Of a stretch of DNA of 64,000 bases, positions 8,214 to 14,971 are shown in pieces. The translations under genes and the position numbers were made by a program. Position 1 is the first letter of the stretch. The number at the start of each line of letters is the position of its first letter. A model generated the notes under the pieces. The model did no database searches. It had not been told where the DNA came from and saw nothing but the letters and a program-made list of their open reading frames with translations. Source of the DNA: CAZFER01 sp964517495 (GTDB taxonomy: Bacteria > Hinthialibacterota > Hinthialibacteria > Hinthialibacterales > Hinthialibacteraceae); contig CAZFER010000003.1 of NCBI GenBank assembly GCA_964517495.1, positions 113,915-177,914 on the forward strand, in the 5' to 3' direction.

Positions 8214-8711
8214 ATGAATTTGGCCGGAATTGTTCTCTATACTTTGATAGGAGTGACTGGCTTTTTGTTTGGCCTTTATTCCGACAGAATAAATTTCACC
8301 ATGATGGAAAAATTACCGGGCATGTTGAGCAATCGTAAAGTGTTATTTTTCGGCGGCTTGCTGGTTGTTTTACTTGGATTTGGTTGTGCTTATGCCATTG
8401 GAGACCACCATGCCGTCATTACCTTGATCGGCGGCTGGATTATCTTACTAGGCTCTGCTCCCTGGTTTGATCGCCGGATTATGCGAAAAAGTTTTGCCCC
8501 CCCGGAACGGCGGGTTATACGAAACACCATGTTTGCAGGTTTGTTCATCACCATTTTAAGTACAGGTCTGCTTTATTTCCCACCTGCATTATCACCTGGG
8601 ACCTTTTTCATCGGACTGGCAATTACTGTGCTGGCCGGAAGATTATGGTGGAAACAGGATGTTGAATTTGAATATCAACACATGGTCCACAGCAAGCGTG
8701 ATTATTCCTAA
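8214..8711 (+). CDS. Integral membrane protein of unknown function (165 residues)
   Basis: Four or five hydrophobic helices can be read (about residues 5-21, 44-62, 66-84, 103-122 and 126-142), separated by short charged loops, one rich in Arg (RRIMRKSFAPPERR). GGGAGAAAGCT provides a ribosome site. The C-terminal tail is charged and cytoplasmic. I recognise no family or catalytic motif. The end overlaps the convergent trpF by four bases. Confidence 0.7.
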   Translation: MNLAGIVLYTLIGVTGFLFGLYSDRINFTMMEKLPGMLSNRKVLFFGGLLVVLLGFGCAYAIGDHHAVITLIGGWIILLGSAPWFDRRIMRKSFAPPERRVIRNTMFAGLFITILSTGLLYFPPALSPGTFFIGLAITVLAGRLWWKQDVEFEYQHMVHSKRDYS

Positions 8712-9424
8712 GTGACAACATTTCGCCCACCGTCTGGTCTTTCCAACGATCGGACAGCGGAGATCAGTTGAAGAACTTTATCCGGGTCTTTTTTCCCTTT
8801 GGTCAATTCAACCCCCGACGATAGATCAATGCCATAGGGTTGAACGCGAGTAACTGCCTCGAAGACGTTATTCGGATTAATGCCGCCTGCGAGGTACACT
8901 GGATGGTTAGCCCGTTGGCATAATTCACGGGCAGTTTGCCAATCAACAGTTTGTCCGGTTCCTCCCAATTGCTTTTCTCCTTGCTGGATACACATGGCAT
9001 CAACCACCAGGGAATCGGCCCCTGCTTGAATATATAGTTTCATTTCCCTGACGAAGGCTTCAATATCCGATTGTTCTTCTTTTTCACCCGCGGGAAGATG
9101 GATAACCTTCCATACATCACATTCAACACGCTGTTTGATGGTTTGCACCATTTCTGGGGTTTCATACCCGTGCATCTGCAAAGCTGCCGGTGATAAGGAT
9201 TGAACCGTTTGAAGGTTTTCTTCGACTGTTTTATCCAATGTGACCGCCACGATGGGTAAAGGTGGATTCTTGAATTTTTCGACAGCGTCCTCCAACCGAC
9301 TAGCACGTACGGAAGGAATATCAATCAATAAACCACCGTAATCAGCACCAGCCCTGGCAACCAGGGCGAGGTCTTCTGGATTGGAAATACCACAGATTTT
9401 GATTTTACAGTTCATATGATTCAT
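8708..9424 (-). CDS. trpF: Phosphoribosylanthranilate isomerase
   Basis: This 238-residue protein is a (beta/alpha)8 barrel that converts phosphoribosylanthranilate to CdRP in tryptophan synthesis. It carries the family motifs: IKICGISNPEDL at the start with the catalytic Cys, LQMHGYE in the middle, and LAGGINPNNV and GIDLSSGVE near the C-terminus with the phosphate-binding glycines and the catalytic Asp. It is slightly longer than usual (about 200-210), mainly by an insert near residues 115-125. No other trp gene lies beside it. An alternative ATG lies three codons downstream. Confidence 0.9.
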   Translation of the reverse strand: MNHMNCKIKICGISNPEDLALVARAGADYGGLLIDIPSVRASRLEDAVEKFKNPPLPIVAVTLDKTVEENLQTVQSLSPAALQMHGYETPEMVQTIKQRVECDVWKVIHLPAGEKEEQSDIEAFVREMKLYIQAGADSLVVDAMCIQQGEKQLGGTGQTVDWQTARELCQRANHPVYLAGGINPNNVFEAVTRVQPYGIDLSSGVELTKGKKDPDKVLQLISAVRSLERPDGGRNVVT

Positions 9425-9659
9425 TTTTCAGGGCGGTTTTGGGATACCCCCACCACACGGAGTGATTTTTTCCTTCCCGCCCCTCAATTAAAAGGTTTCT
9501 TTTTCAGGATTCGGTTATAAGATTTCATATTAATTCTGCGGAGAAATTATACCATTTGAAAAATAAATGTAACCTTGTAACCCAAAAACAAAGATAATTC
9601 ATAAGCACAATCGTTTTTGTACTAAGAATTAAGCGAGATTTAAATCAACTGGCCATGCC

Positions 9660-9878
9660 ATGAATTGCATCGATATGGTAGCGTTAATATTAAAAGCTGG
9701 ACGTATCTTTTGTGGCTCTCTGTTAGTCATAGCCGGACTCATTATCTGGCCGTTACCTATTCCGTTTGGCGCGATTATGTGTTTTGCGGGCTTTGGTATA
9801 CTATCCGTGGATAGTCCGTTTATACGGAAATATTTTGAACAGATTAAGGATAAAATTTTCAAAAAGAAAGAGAAATAA
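9660..9878 (+). CDS. Small membrane protein (72 residues)
   Basis: Two hydrophobic helices (about residues 14-31 and 35-49) are separated by a Pro/Gly turn (PLPIPFG), followed by a positively charged C-terminal helix ending in KIFKKKEK. The layout resembles small PGPGW-type putative membrane proteins, but the match is by appearance only. No clear ribosome site is seen. The 235 bases between trpF and this gene hold no other recognisable feature. Confidence 0.45.
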   Translation: MNCIDMVALILKAGRIFCGSLLVIAGLIIWPLPIPFGAIMCFAGFGILSVDSPFIRKYFEQIKDKIFKKKEK

Positions 9879-9942
9879 ATACACTTATTCAGCATTGCCC
9901 CCGGAAGAATGGCGAAAAAAGAACAAAAAACACAGGGGATTT

Positions 9943-10035
9943 GTTACTGTGTGTAACGAACCATTTTTTGTGTTGGTAACACGTTTTAGTCCCTGTTTAC
10001 AGGGGTTGTTACTAACGTTACTCACTGTTACTAAC
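9943..10035 (+). repeat. Cluster of six GTTAC motifs (iteron- or operator-like)
   Basis: GTTAC occurs at 9943, 10008, 10017 and 10027, and its complement GTAAC at 9953 and 9976. GTTACTAAC is repeated directly at 10008 and 10027. Several copies are 9-10 bases apart, about one helical turn. The cluster lies downstream of higA in a 207-bp gene-free stretch and resembles a protein-binding array or a short iteron set. Confidence 0.5.
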
Positions 10036-10085
10036 TATAAGAGTGTTGATAGTAAACCCCCTGCGTGTTTATCTTGGCGGGGTCG

Positions 10086-10385
10086 TTACGCACAAGCGGA
10101 ACACGGTTTGATATGCTGGATCGCGTCGCCCGATTCGCGCCGCGCTTCCATGATATCGTAGGCGTTTTGAAGGCGAAGCCAATAACCTTCAGACAAGCCG
10201 AAGAACCGGGAAAGGCGCAAGTCCGTATCCGCTGTGATATTCCGCTTTGACCGGATGATCGCGTTTATGCGGTTCGCGGGAACCCCGATTTCCTTCGCCA
10301 AAGCGTTTTGAGATAGGTTCAGGGGGAGTAAGAATTCTTCAAGTAAAATTTCGCCCGGATGCGGGTTATTCAGTAGTTCAGTCAT
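10086..10385 (-). CDS. higA: HigA-type antitoxin (helix-turn-helix)
   Basis: The 99-residue protein starts with NNPHPGEILLEEFLLPL and continues with an XRE-type helix-turn-helix (LSQNALAKEIGVPANRINAI), the pattern of the VapI/HigA antitoxin family. It neutralises the toxin encoded upstream and should bind the operon's own promoter. ATG at 10385 is preferred to a TTG at 10400 because family members begin just before the NPHPGE motif. It is the second gene of the pair, 11 bases after higB, the typical toxin-first HigBA order. The C-terminal tail ends in two Cys (KPCSACA). Confidence 0.92.
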   Translation of the reverse strand: MTELLNNPHPGEILLEEFLLPLNLSQNALAKEIGVPANRINAIIRSKRNITADTDLRLSRFFGLSEGYWLRLQNAYDIMEARRESGDAIQHIKPCSACA

Positions 10386-10396
10386 GATAAACCCTT

Positions 10397-10672
10397 TCAA
10401 TGGTAATCAACGATTTCCACGTCGTAGGCGTCCGTTCCTTCCCAAACAAAGCGGATACGCCATTGATCGTTAATCCGAATACTCATAGCCGTCATGCCTT
10501 TAAGCGATTCAAGGAGGTTTCCGGGCGGCGAACGAAGATCGTTCAAGGTTTGCGCCGCGTGGATCAAACGCAACTTTCGAAGGGCGCGATCCTGTATTTC
10601 GCGGGGAAATTTAGCGGATCGTTGCCCGTTCCAAACCTTTTCAGTTTCTTTGTCCCGGAACGATTGAATCAT
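10397..10672 (-). CDS. higB: HigB-type toxin (RelE/ParE fold, mRNA interferase)
   Basis: The 91-residue protein starts MIQSFRDKETEKVW and contains LRKLRLIHAAQTLNDLRSPP, LKG and the C-terminal WRIRFVW segment, the signature of the HigB/plasmid-killer family. These RelE-fold enzymes cut mRNA at the ribosome. An upstream in-frame start at 10759 exists but the extra 29 residues are not family-like, and the promoter described next ends at the ATG at 10672. Base composition here is richer in CG than the flanks, suggesting horizontal transfer. Confidence 0.92.
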   Translation of the reverse strand: MIQSFRDKETEKVWNGQRSAKFPREIQDRALRKLRLIHAAQTLNDLRSPPGNLLESLKGMTAMSIRINDQWRIRFVWEGTDAYDVEIVDYH

Positions 10673-10678
10673 AAATTG

Positions 10679-10709
10679 ATAATAGCACTTGTACGCACCG
10701 CGTACAAGT
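10679..10709 (-). promoter_or_regulatory. higBA promoter with overlapping palindromic operator
   Basis: A perfect inverted repeat, ACTTGTACGC-ACC-GCGTACAAGT (10687-10709), overlaps a good promoter read on the minus strand: -35 TTGTAC (10707-10702), 17-base spacer, -10 TATTAT (10684-10679). HigA binding to the palindrome would cover the -35 box. The expected start of transcription coincides with the A of the higB ATG, so the mRNA may be leaderless. Confidence 0.75.
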
Positions 10710-10881
10710 ACCCCCCCTGTGTTATTTTTCCCTTTTGGCGTAAGTATCTGAATAAACAAAGTTTACGTGAGAAAAAGTCGATAATATGGATAACCCCTAT
10801 CCATCCTATCTTTATTAAGGAAATTCGGGGGTTGAAAGAGGTTTATCATGCTTCAGGAATCCCCTATCTTACGCCGTTTCA

Positions 10882-11280
10882 GCGAAACCCCCTATTACGT
10901 CCCGGAATTCCCTACTACACAAAAGGAAGACGCTTCGCCGCTTGTATGCGGGAATCACGACGGGCGAAGGGATCAAAACGTTTTTCGGTCTGGAAAATTA
11001 CCGGGCGGATCAACTAAAGAAGAGGAAGGGGATCGATCTTTCCGAAAGCCCCTTCGACGTTCAAGTCGGATCGGAAATCCGCGCTTTCGTGCGGAATCTC
11101 ACAAGCGCATGAAACCGTTCGGGCGGGCAAGATCCACCACTTGCAAGGCGTCGATCTTGCGGCGTTATGGGCGGCGGTCGATGTTTACAAATCGGCGCAA
11201 TACAAAAGCGATAAGCAAAAAATTTCAATTGGCGGATATCATCTTTCCCGCCGCAAAGAAAGGGGGTTTGGTCTTATGAA
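10882..11280 (+). pseudogene. Frameshifted remnant of an unknown gene
   Basis: No single frame is open across this stretch, but protein-like sequence moves between frames. Frame one reads RLYAGITTGEGIKTFFGLEN and continues to IRAFVRNLTSA before a stop at about 11113. The next frame then reads HETVRAGKIHHLQGVDLAAL and goes on to about 11275. Restoring one base at the junction would join them. The Gly-Thr-rich and Ala-rich text is not what random translation gives. I recognise no family. It lies in the same CG-rich patch as higBA, so it is probably a decayed accessory gene. Confidence 0.35.
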
Positions 11281-11292
11281 AAATAAGTCCAC

Positions 11293-11757
11293 TTATTGGT
11301 TTGCTAATGTTTTCCGCAATATTAATGCATCCTCTCGTGGTTTAACGTAATAGTTCGGCCTTTTTCCTTCCTCAAAAAAACCATGCTTTCGATAAAACTG
11401 AATGGCTGATTGATTGGATGCACGTACTTCAAGTGTTAACGAATGAGCCATTTTTTGCTGAGCGGTTCCTTCAGCTTCAAACAGGAGCTGTTCACCAATT
11501 TTTTGGCGCCGGAAGGATGGATGAACAGCAATATTGTTGATGTGTAATTCATTATTGGGAAGAATCCAATAAAAGCAATACCCGATAACTTGATTTGTTT
11601 CCTGATCAACCGCAACTCGATGAAAATTGTACCCTTTATTCATCATTTCTTCACTAAAAATCTTAGCTGACCAGGGATCACTGAATGAGTTTTTTTCTAT
11701 AGCACAAATTTGAGTGAGATCAAATTGATTGGCAGGGCGTATGTGCAGGTTGATCAT
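11293..11757 (-). CDS. rimI: Ribosomal-protein-alanine N-acetyltransferase
   Basis: The 154-residue GNAT enzyme has the acetyl-CoA-binding segment IAVHPSFRRQKIGEQLL (about residues 75-91) and the C-terminal LEVRASNQSAIQFYRKHGF and NYY features of RimI. RimI acetylates the N-terminus of ribosomal protein S18. It follows tsaB by 17 bases, a very common tsaB-rimI arrangement, and is the last gene of the minus-strand operon. Confidence 0.92.
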   Translation of the reverse strand: MINLHIRPANQFDLTQICAIEKNSFSDPWSAKIFSEEMMNKGYNFHRVAVDQETNQVIGYCFYWILPNNELHINNIAVHPSFRRQKIGEQLLFEAEGTAQQKMAHSLTLEVRASNQSAIQFYRKHGFFEEGKRPNYYVKPREDALILRKTLANQ

Positions 11758-11774
11758 TGGGGTTAAAGGTCTTT

Positions 11775-12464
11775 TTAGCGTTTTTTCCAGTTTATTTCCG
11801 CCTGTGATGGTCCCAAATAGTGGGGTGTTAATTCATCGGGTTCCAGCATCATCTCTCCTTTGGCGAAACGCTCAGCGGCCAATTCCGCGACAATATCCGC
11901 CCGGGGTTGGTTAAAAACGTCTGGCAGTGGAATAAATAATTCCTTGAGCATCCCTTTGAATTGATCAACATAGGGCATTAATCCCGGACCATAAAGCATG
12001 GCAGGTTCGTGGATGTGGGTAATAAGTTCATCTGGTTGGATATTCAATTCTTCAGAAACTGCTTCCACTTCATCGTTTTGCCAGCGATAAAGCCGGGTGT
12101 AAAGCCAATCTTTGCGAGCGGGAACAAGGGGAACAAGAAGATAAGGTGTTTTTCCGGCAGCACGGGCCAAAATATCTAAAGAATTAAACGCAAAACAGGG
12201 CAATCTGCATGTGTAAGCCACCCCTTGAGCCGTACAGATTCCAATCCTCAAACCAGTGTATGAACCAGGGCCGCAAACGCATGCCACAGCAGAAATATCA
12301 TCCACGTAATGATTTGAATAATTTAAAACAAACTTCAGCGCTGGGATTAATCCCTCACTATGGGTTTGTTCAACGTTGGTGGTAAAAAGAGAAACCAATC
12401 CCTTCTCGCTCCATAAAGCCATAGAACCGATAGTGGTGGAAGTATCAAAGGCCAGGATTAACAT
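11775..12464 (-). CDS. tsaB: tRNA threonylcarbamoyladenosine biosynthesis protein TsaB
   Basis: This 229-residue ASKHA-fold protein begins LILAFDTSTTIGSMAL and carries VCGPGSYTGLRIG (about residue 65), the TsaB signature. With TsaD and TsaE it forms the complex that adds threonylcarbamoyl to A37 of ANN-decoding tRNAs. Length is normal. Its start overlaps the upstream cyclo-ligase/TsaE fusion by seven bases, so the two products are translationally coupled. tsaD is not in the window. Confidence 0.94.
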   Translation of the reverse strand: MLILAFDTSTTIGSMALWSEKGLVSLFTTNVEQTHSEGLIPALKFVLNYSNHYVDDISAVACVCGPGSYTGLRIGICTAQGVAYTCRLPCFAFNSLDILARAAGKTPYLLVPLVPARKDWLYTRLYRWQNDEVEAVSEELNIQPDELITHIHEPAMLYGPGLMPYVDQFKGMLKELFIPLPDVFNQPRADIVAELAAERFAKGEMMLEPDELTPHYLGPSQAEINWKKR

Positions 12465-13564
12465 GATTCAGTACCATTTTTATTTTTATGGGTAAAGTTC
12501 GCTGAATGAAACTTTTTTTGTCTTCTTAAAGGAGTAAATAAAATCCATTCACGCGTTGATGTGTCCAATACGTTTCCAAACAAATGCATGGAGTAATATG
12601 GGATTAAATTACCAAATTTTTCAGCCCATTCAATGGCAGCGATGCAATTGTCATCCATCAATTCATTCCAAAATAACGATTCCTCATCTGGAATTGCATC
12701 AAGACGATAGCCATCCACATGTTTTAAAAGTATCCGGCCATGATATTCACGGCAATAAACAAATGTGGGGCTGGCGGCTTCAACAGGCGTATTTAAAGCC
12801 TCTGCCAATCCTTTAACGAATATGGTTTTACCCGTCCCCAAGTCACCATGAATAGCGAGGACATCGCCTTCAATTAAGCCAGTTTGAACCACTTGAGCAG
12901 CGAGGTTCATGGTCTCTGTTTCATTTCGGGTGAAAAATATTGATTGCGATGGTTCGTAGACTTCTCGTTCGGTCACAATCATCTCCATGGGGACATCATA
13001 TTTCTTAAGTTGAATGGCATGAACTACTTGGAATTCATACGCCAACGCAATTTTTAAGGCATCCGCACGGCTTTGAGAAAGTAACCGATCATAATAACCA
13101 ATACCATAACCCACTCGTGAACCAAAAACATCGAAGCCAAGACCAGGCAAAATAAAAAGATCGACTGAATCAGGTGGAATGACAGGGCAATAAGCAGGAT
13201 CTGGTTCCATAATCTTAAACGCCCCTTGGGGGATCAGGTCCCGTTTCAAATCCGATACCTTATGAAGGACTAACTCCTTGCCATCCACTCGAGGAAGCAC
13301 AACCTCTTTATGCATATCAAGTAAGCTAGTCAAAATGGAGTCGGTTCCCGCTTCCAATGGCAAACTCGCATAAACTGCGATGCGGTTGGCATAATCTATC
13401 TCTGGTAAATTTAAAAGATTATCACTTATCTTTTCATTTTTATAACGGAGGGAGCGAGAATCCAACGCTTTGCGTTTTTGACGGATTTGCTGGCGTAAAC
13501 TCTCTTTCGTGAAGGTACATGGCTCAGAAAAGGCACGACCTTTCAATGAAGAAAAATCGCGCAT
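12458..13564 (-). CDS. tsaE: Fusion of 5-formyltetrahydrofolate cyclo-ligase and TsaE ATPase
   Basis: One 368-residue frame contains two complete enzymes. Residues about 19-203 form a 5-formyl-THF cyclo-ligase, with KESLRQQIRQKRK at the start, VYASLPLEAGTDSIL and GLGFDVFGSRVGYGIGYYDR at 141-160; this enzyme makes 5,10-methenyl-THF using ATP. Residues about 208-345 form TsaE, with Walker A GDLGTGKT (240-247), SPTFVY (265-270), HVDGYRL and IEWAEKFG. TsaE drives t6A tRNA modification with TsaB, encoded next. The two domains abut with almost no linker and no internal stop. The gene lies 30 bases after the TPR gene. I know these proteins only as separate enzymes. Confidence 0.9.
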   Translation of the reverse strand: MRDFSSLKGRAFSEPCTFTKESLRQQIRQKRKALDSRSLRYKNEKISDNLLNLPEIDYANRIAVYASLPLEAGTDSILTSLLDMHKEVVLPRVDGKELVLHKVSDLKRDLIPQGAFKIMEPDPAYCPVIPPDSVDLFILPGLGFDVFGSRVGYGIGYYDRLLSQSRADALKIALAYEFQVVHAIQLKKYDVPMEMIVTEREVYEPSQSIFFTRNETETMNLAAQVVQTGLIEGDVLAIHGDLGTGKTIFVKGLAEALNTPVEAASPTFVYCREYHGRILLKHVDGYRLDAIPDEESLFWNELMDDNCIAAIEWAEKFGNLIPYYSMHLFGNVLDTSTREWILFTPLRRQKKFHSANFTHKNKNGTESC

Positions 13565-13594
13565 AGATGGATTGAACTCCTTAATTTGTTAAAA

Positions 13595-14299
13595 TTAGCT
13601 TGGATTGATCGCACCCTCGGGTTTGGCTTCCAGCCACTCAATGCGTTCAACCGCGCGTCCATACCAACCAGATTCGGAAGGGATTTTTTTATAAAGTTCC
13701 AGTGCTTTTTCATCTTGATTTAAATCTTCATAACAACTGGCTTTAAGAAAAAGAATCTGTTCTTTTAAGGCATCTGATTTTGCTTTTTCATCCATGTTAT
13801 CCAATTCATTTAATGCTTCCTGATATTGGCCAAGGCTTCGCCGGGTTTGAACAATCGCAATCTGTACAGGAATAGTATCGACCTCATCAAGGTGAGGAAG
13901 AGCATACAAATAATCACTGAGAGCATTGTCATATTGTTCCGTGTTGTAATAGCAATTACCACGCAACACATGCGCCATGGTAGATACAGGCTGGTTGGGA
14001 TATTGATTTATTAACTCGTTGAGAGTTGTAATAGCTTGTTGGTAATTGCCTTGTGAGACAAAAGATGCACCATTACTAAACAAGATTTGAGACTGCTGAA
14101 AATCATCTTGTGCCTTCATTTGCATAAAGTAAACCCCGAGGAAAATAACCACGATCAGGGCGATAAGTAAACCAAGCGCCCGTCCATATTTCTGGAAAAA
14201 TGATCTGGCTCCTGAGGAAAACTCCTGCAGAAAAACTGATAATTCATCTTCTTTGAGACGGCGTTGTAATTCTTTATGATCAATTTTCGATGATGACAT
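13595..14299 (-). CDS. Membrane-anchored TPR protein (YfgM-like)
   Basis: The 234-residue protein has a cytoplasmic N-terminus of about 40 residues, one membrane helix (about residues 41-59), then a periplasmic domain of tetratricopeptide repeats, for example FVSQGNYQQAITTLNELINQ, NTEQYDNALSDYLYAL and NQDEKALELYKKI. The layout matches the YfgM/TPR_21 family, which associates with the Sec translocon and periplasmic chaperones. Role here is inferred from architecture only. It lies between the FmdB-like gene and the cyclo-ligase/TsaE fusion, 62 and 30 bases away. Confidence 0.8.
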   Translation of the reverse strand: MSSSKIDHKELQRRLKEDELSVFLQEFSSGARSFFQKYGRALGLLIALIVVIFLGVYFMQMKAQDDFQQSQILFSNGASFVSQGNYQQAITTLNELINQYPNQPVSTMAHVLRGNCYYNTEQYDNALSDYLYALPHLDEVDTIPVQIAIVQTRRSLGQYQEALNELDNMDEKAKSDALKEQILFLKASCYEDLNQDEKALELYKKIPSESGWYGRAVERIEWLEAKPEGAINPS

Positions 14300-14361
14300 G
14301 GACTATCCTTTTAAATTATTAATTTGAAATAAAGGTCAAACTAGTCATTTTCCACAGAAAA

Positions 14362-14595
14362 TTAATTCATGCAAGCGGGACAAGCCCCTTCTCCACACGC
14401 GGGAGGTGTATCGGGCAATCCACACATTCCTGATCCACATGGGTTTGAGTCATGGGATGAAACACCGAATGTGGATAACATTTTCTCAACATCGACGCTT
14501 TCACATGAAGGACAATTCACAGCCGAATCATTAGAAAAGACCAATTCCTCAAAGGAAGCATTGCATTTTTTGCAGTGATACTCAAATAGAGGCAT
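14362..14595 (-). CDS. FmdB-family zinc-ribbon protein
   Basis: A 77-residue protein that begins MPLFEYHCKKCNASFEELV, the standard start of FmdB/CxxC_CxxC_SSSS zinc-ribbon proteins. The metal-binding pairs are CKKC (residues 8-11) and CPSC (28-31). The C-terminal tail is Cys-, Gly- and Pro-rich (CGSGMCGLP and CGEGACPAC) and could bind a second metal. Function of the family is poorly defined, with a regulatory role proposed. It is the first gene of the minus-strand operon that runs to rimI. Confidence 0.85.
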   Translation of the reverse strand: MPLFEYHCKKCNASFEELVFSNDSAVNCPSCESVDVEKMLSTFGVSSHDSNPCGSGMCGLPDTPPACGEGACPACMN

Positions 14596-14696
14596 AATTT
14601 TAACCCCAAAATAGTTTTTAGATAAAATAATTTTTGCTGAAAAATTAAAATATTGTATTGCTTCTTTTTAATATTAGTTTATACACACTGGAAGGA

Positions 14697-14726
14697 TAGT
14701 CAATCGTCACTCATTAGGATTATAAT
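14697..14726 (+). promoter_or_regulatory. Candidate promoter of the T2SS operon
   Basis: TAGTCA (14697-14702) and a consensus TATAAT (14721-14726) are 18 bases apart, in the 376-bp space between the divergent fmdB-like gene and gspE. The rest of that space is AT-rich and otherwise featureless apart from the small ORF annotated next. Confidence 0.45.
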
Positions 14727-14847
14727 GTTGGATTTCAGATTTTTTCATCCATTTCCAACATGTTACTTTATGATATCTTGCCTTTTTTACAGAACAAACG
14801 AAACGTTTTCTTCGACAAATTCGTTTAGATTATAGAAAGGGGCTATT

Positions 14848-14964
14848 TTGCGGACAATGTATCCTTATTTTGCTATTCTTGATAGAAGAAACTCTGTTGA
14901 AGACACTTATGAATTAATAGAAGGCTCGCACTATCGAATGAATATGGCATTACTGATCGGGTGA
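14848..14964 (+). CDS. Possible 38-residue leader peptide before gspE
   Basis: A TTG start at 14848 has AAAGGGG five bases before it. The frame runs 38 codons and stops with the TGA at 14962-14964, where the same bases (TGAGGTAG) form the gspE ribosome site. The peptide (MRTMYPYFAILDRRNS at the start) is not hydrophobic and I recognise no family. The overlap of its stop with the gspE ribosome site would suit translational coupling. It may be a chance ORF. Confidence 0.3.
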   Translation: MRTMYPYFAILDRRNSVEDTYELIEGSHYRMNMALLIG

Positions 14965-14971
14965 GGTAGAA

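Noticed and set aside
10397..10759. 120-residue form of HigB with an upstream start
   Set aside because: The extra 29 residues are unlike the family and the promoter lies inside them.
10400..11017. 205-residue plus-strand ORF opposite higB
   Set aside because: Reverse reading of higB; lacks a start signal and recognisable features.
12458..13564. Assembly artefact joining two genes
   Set aside because: The frame continues with normal codon use across the junction and both domains end and begin correctly; only raw reads could overturn it.
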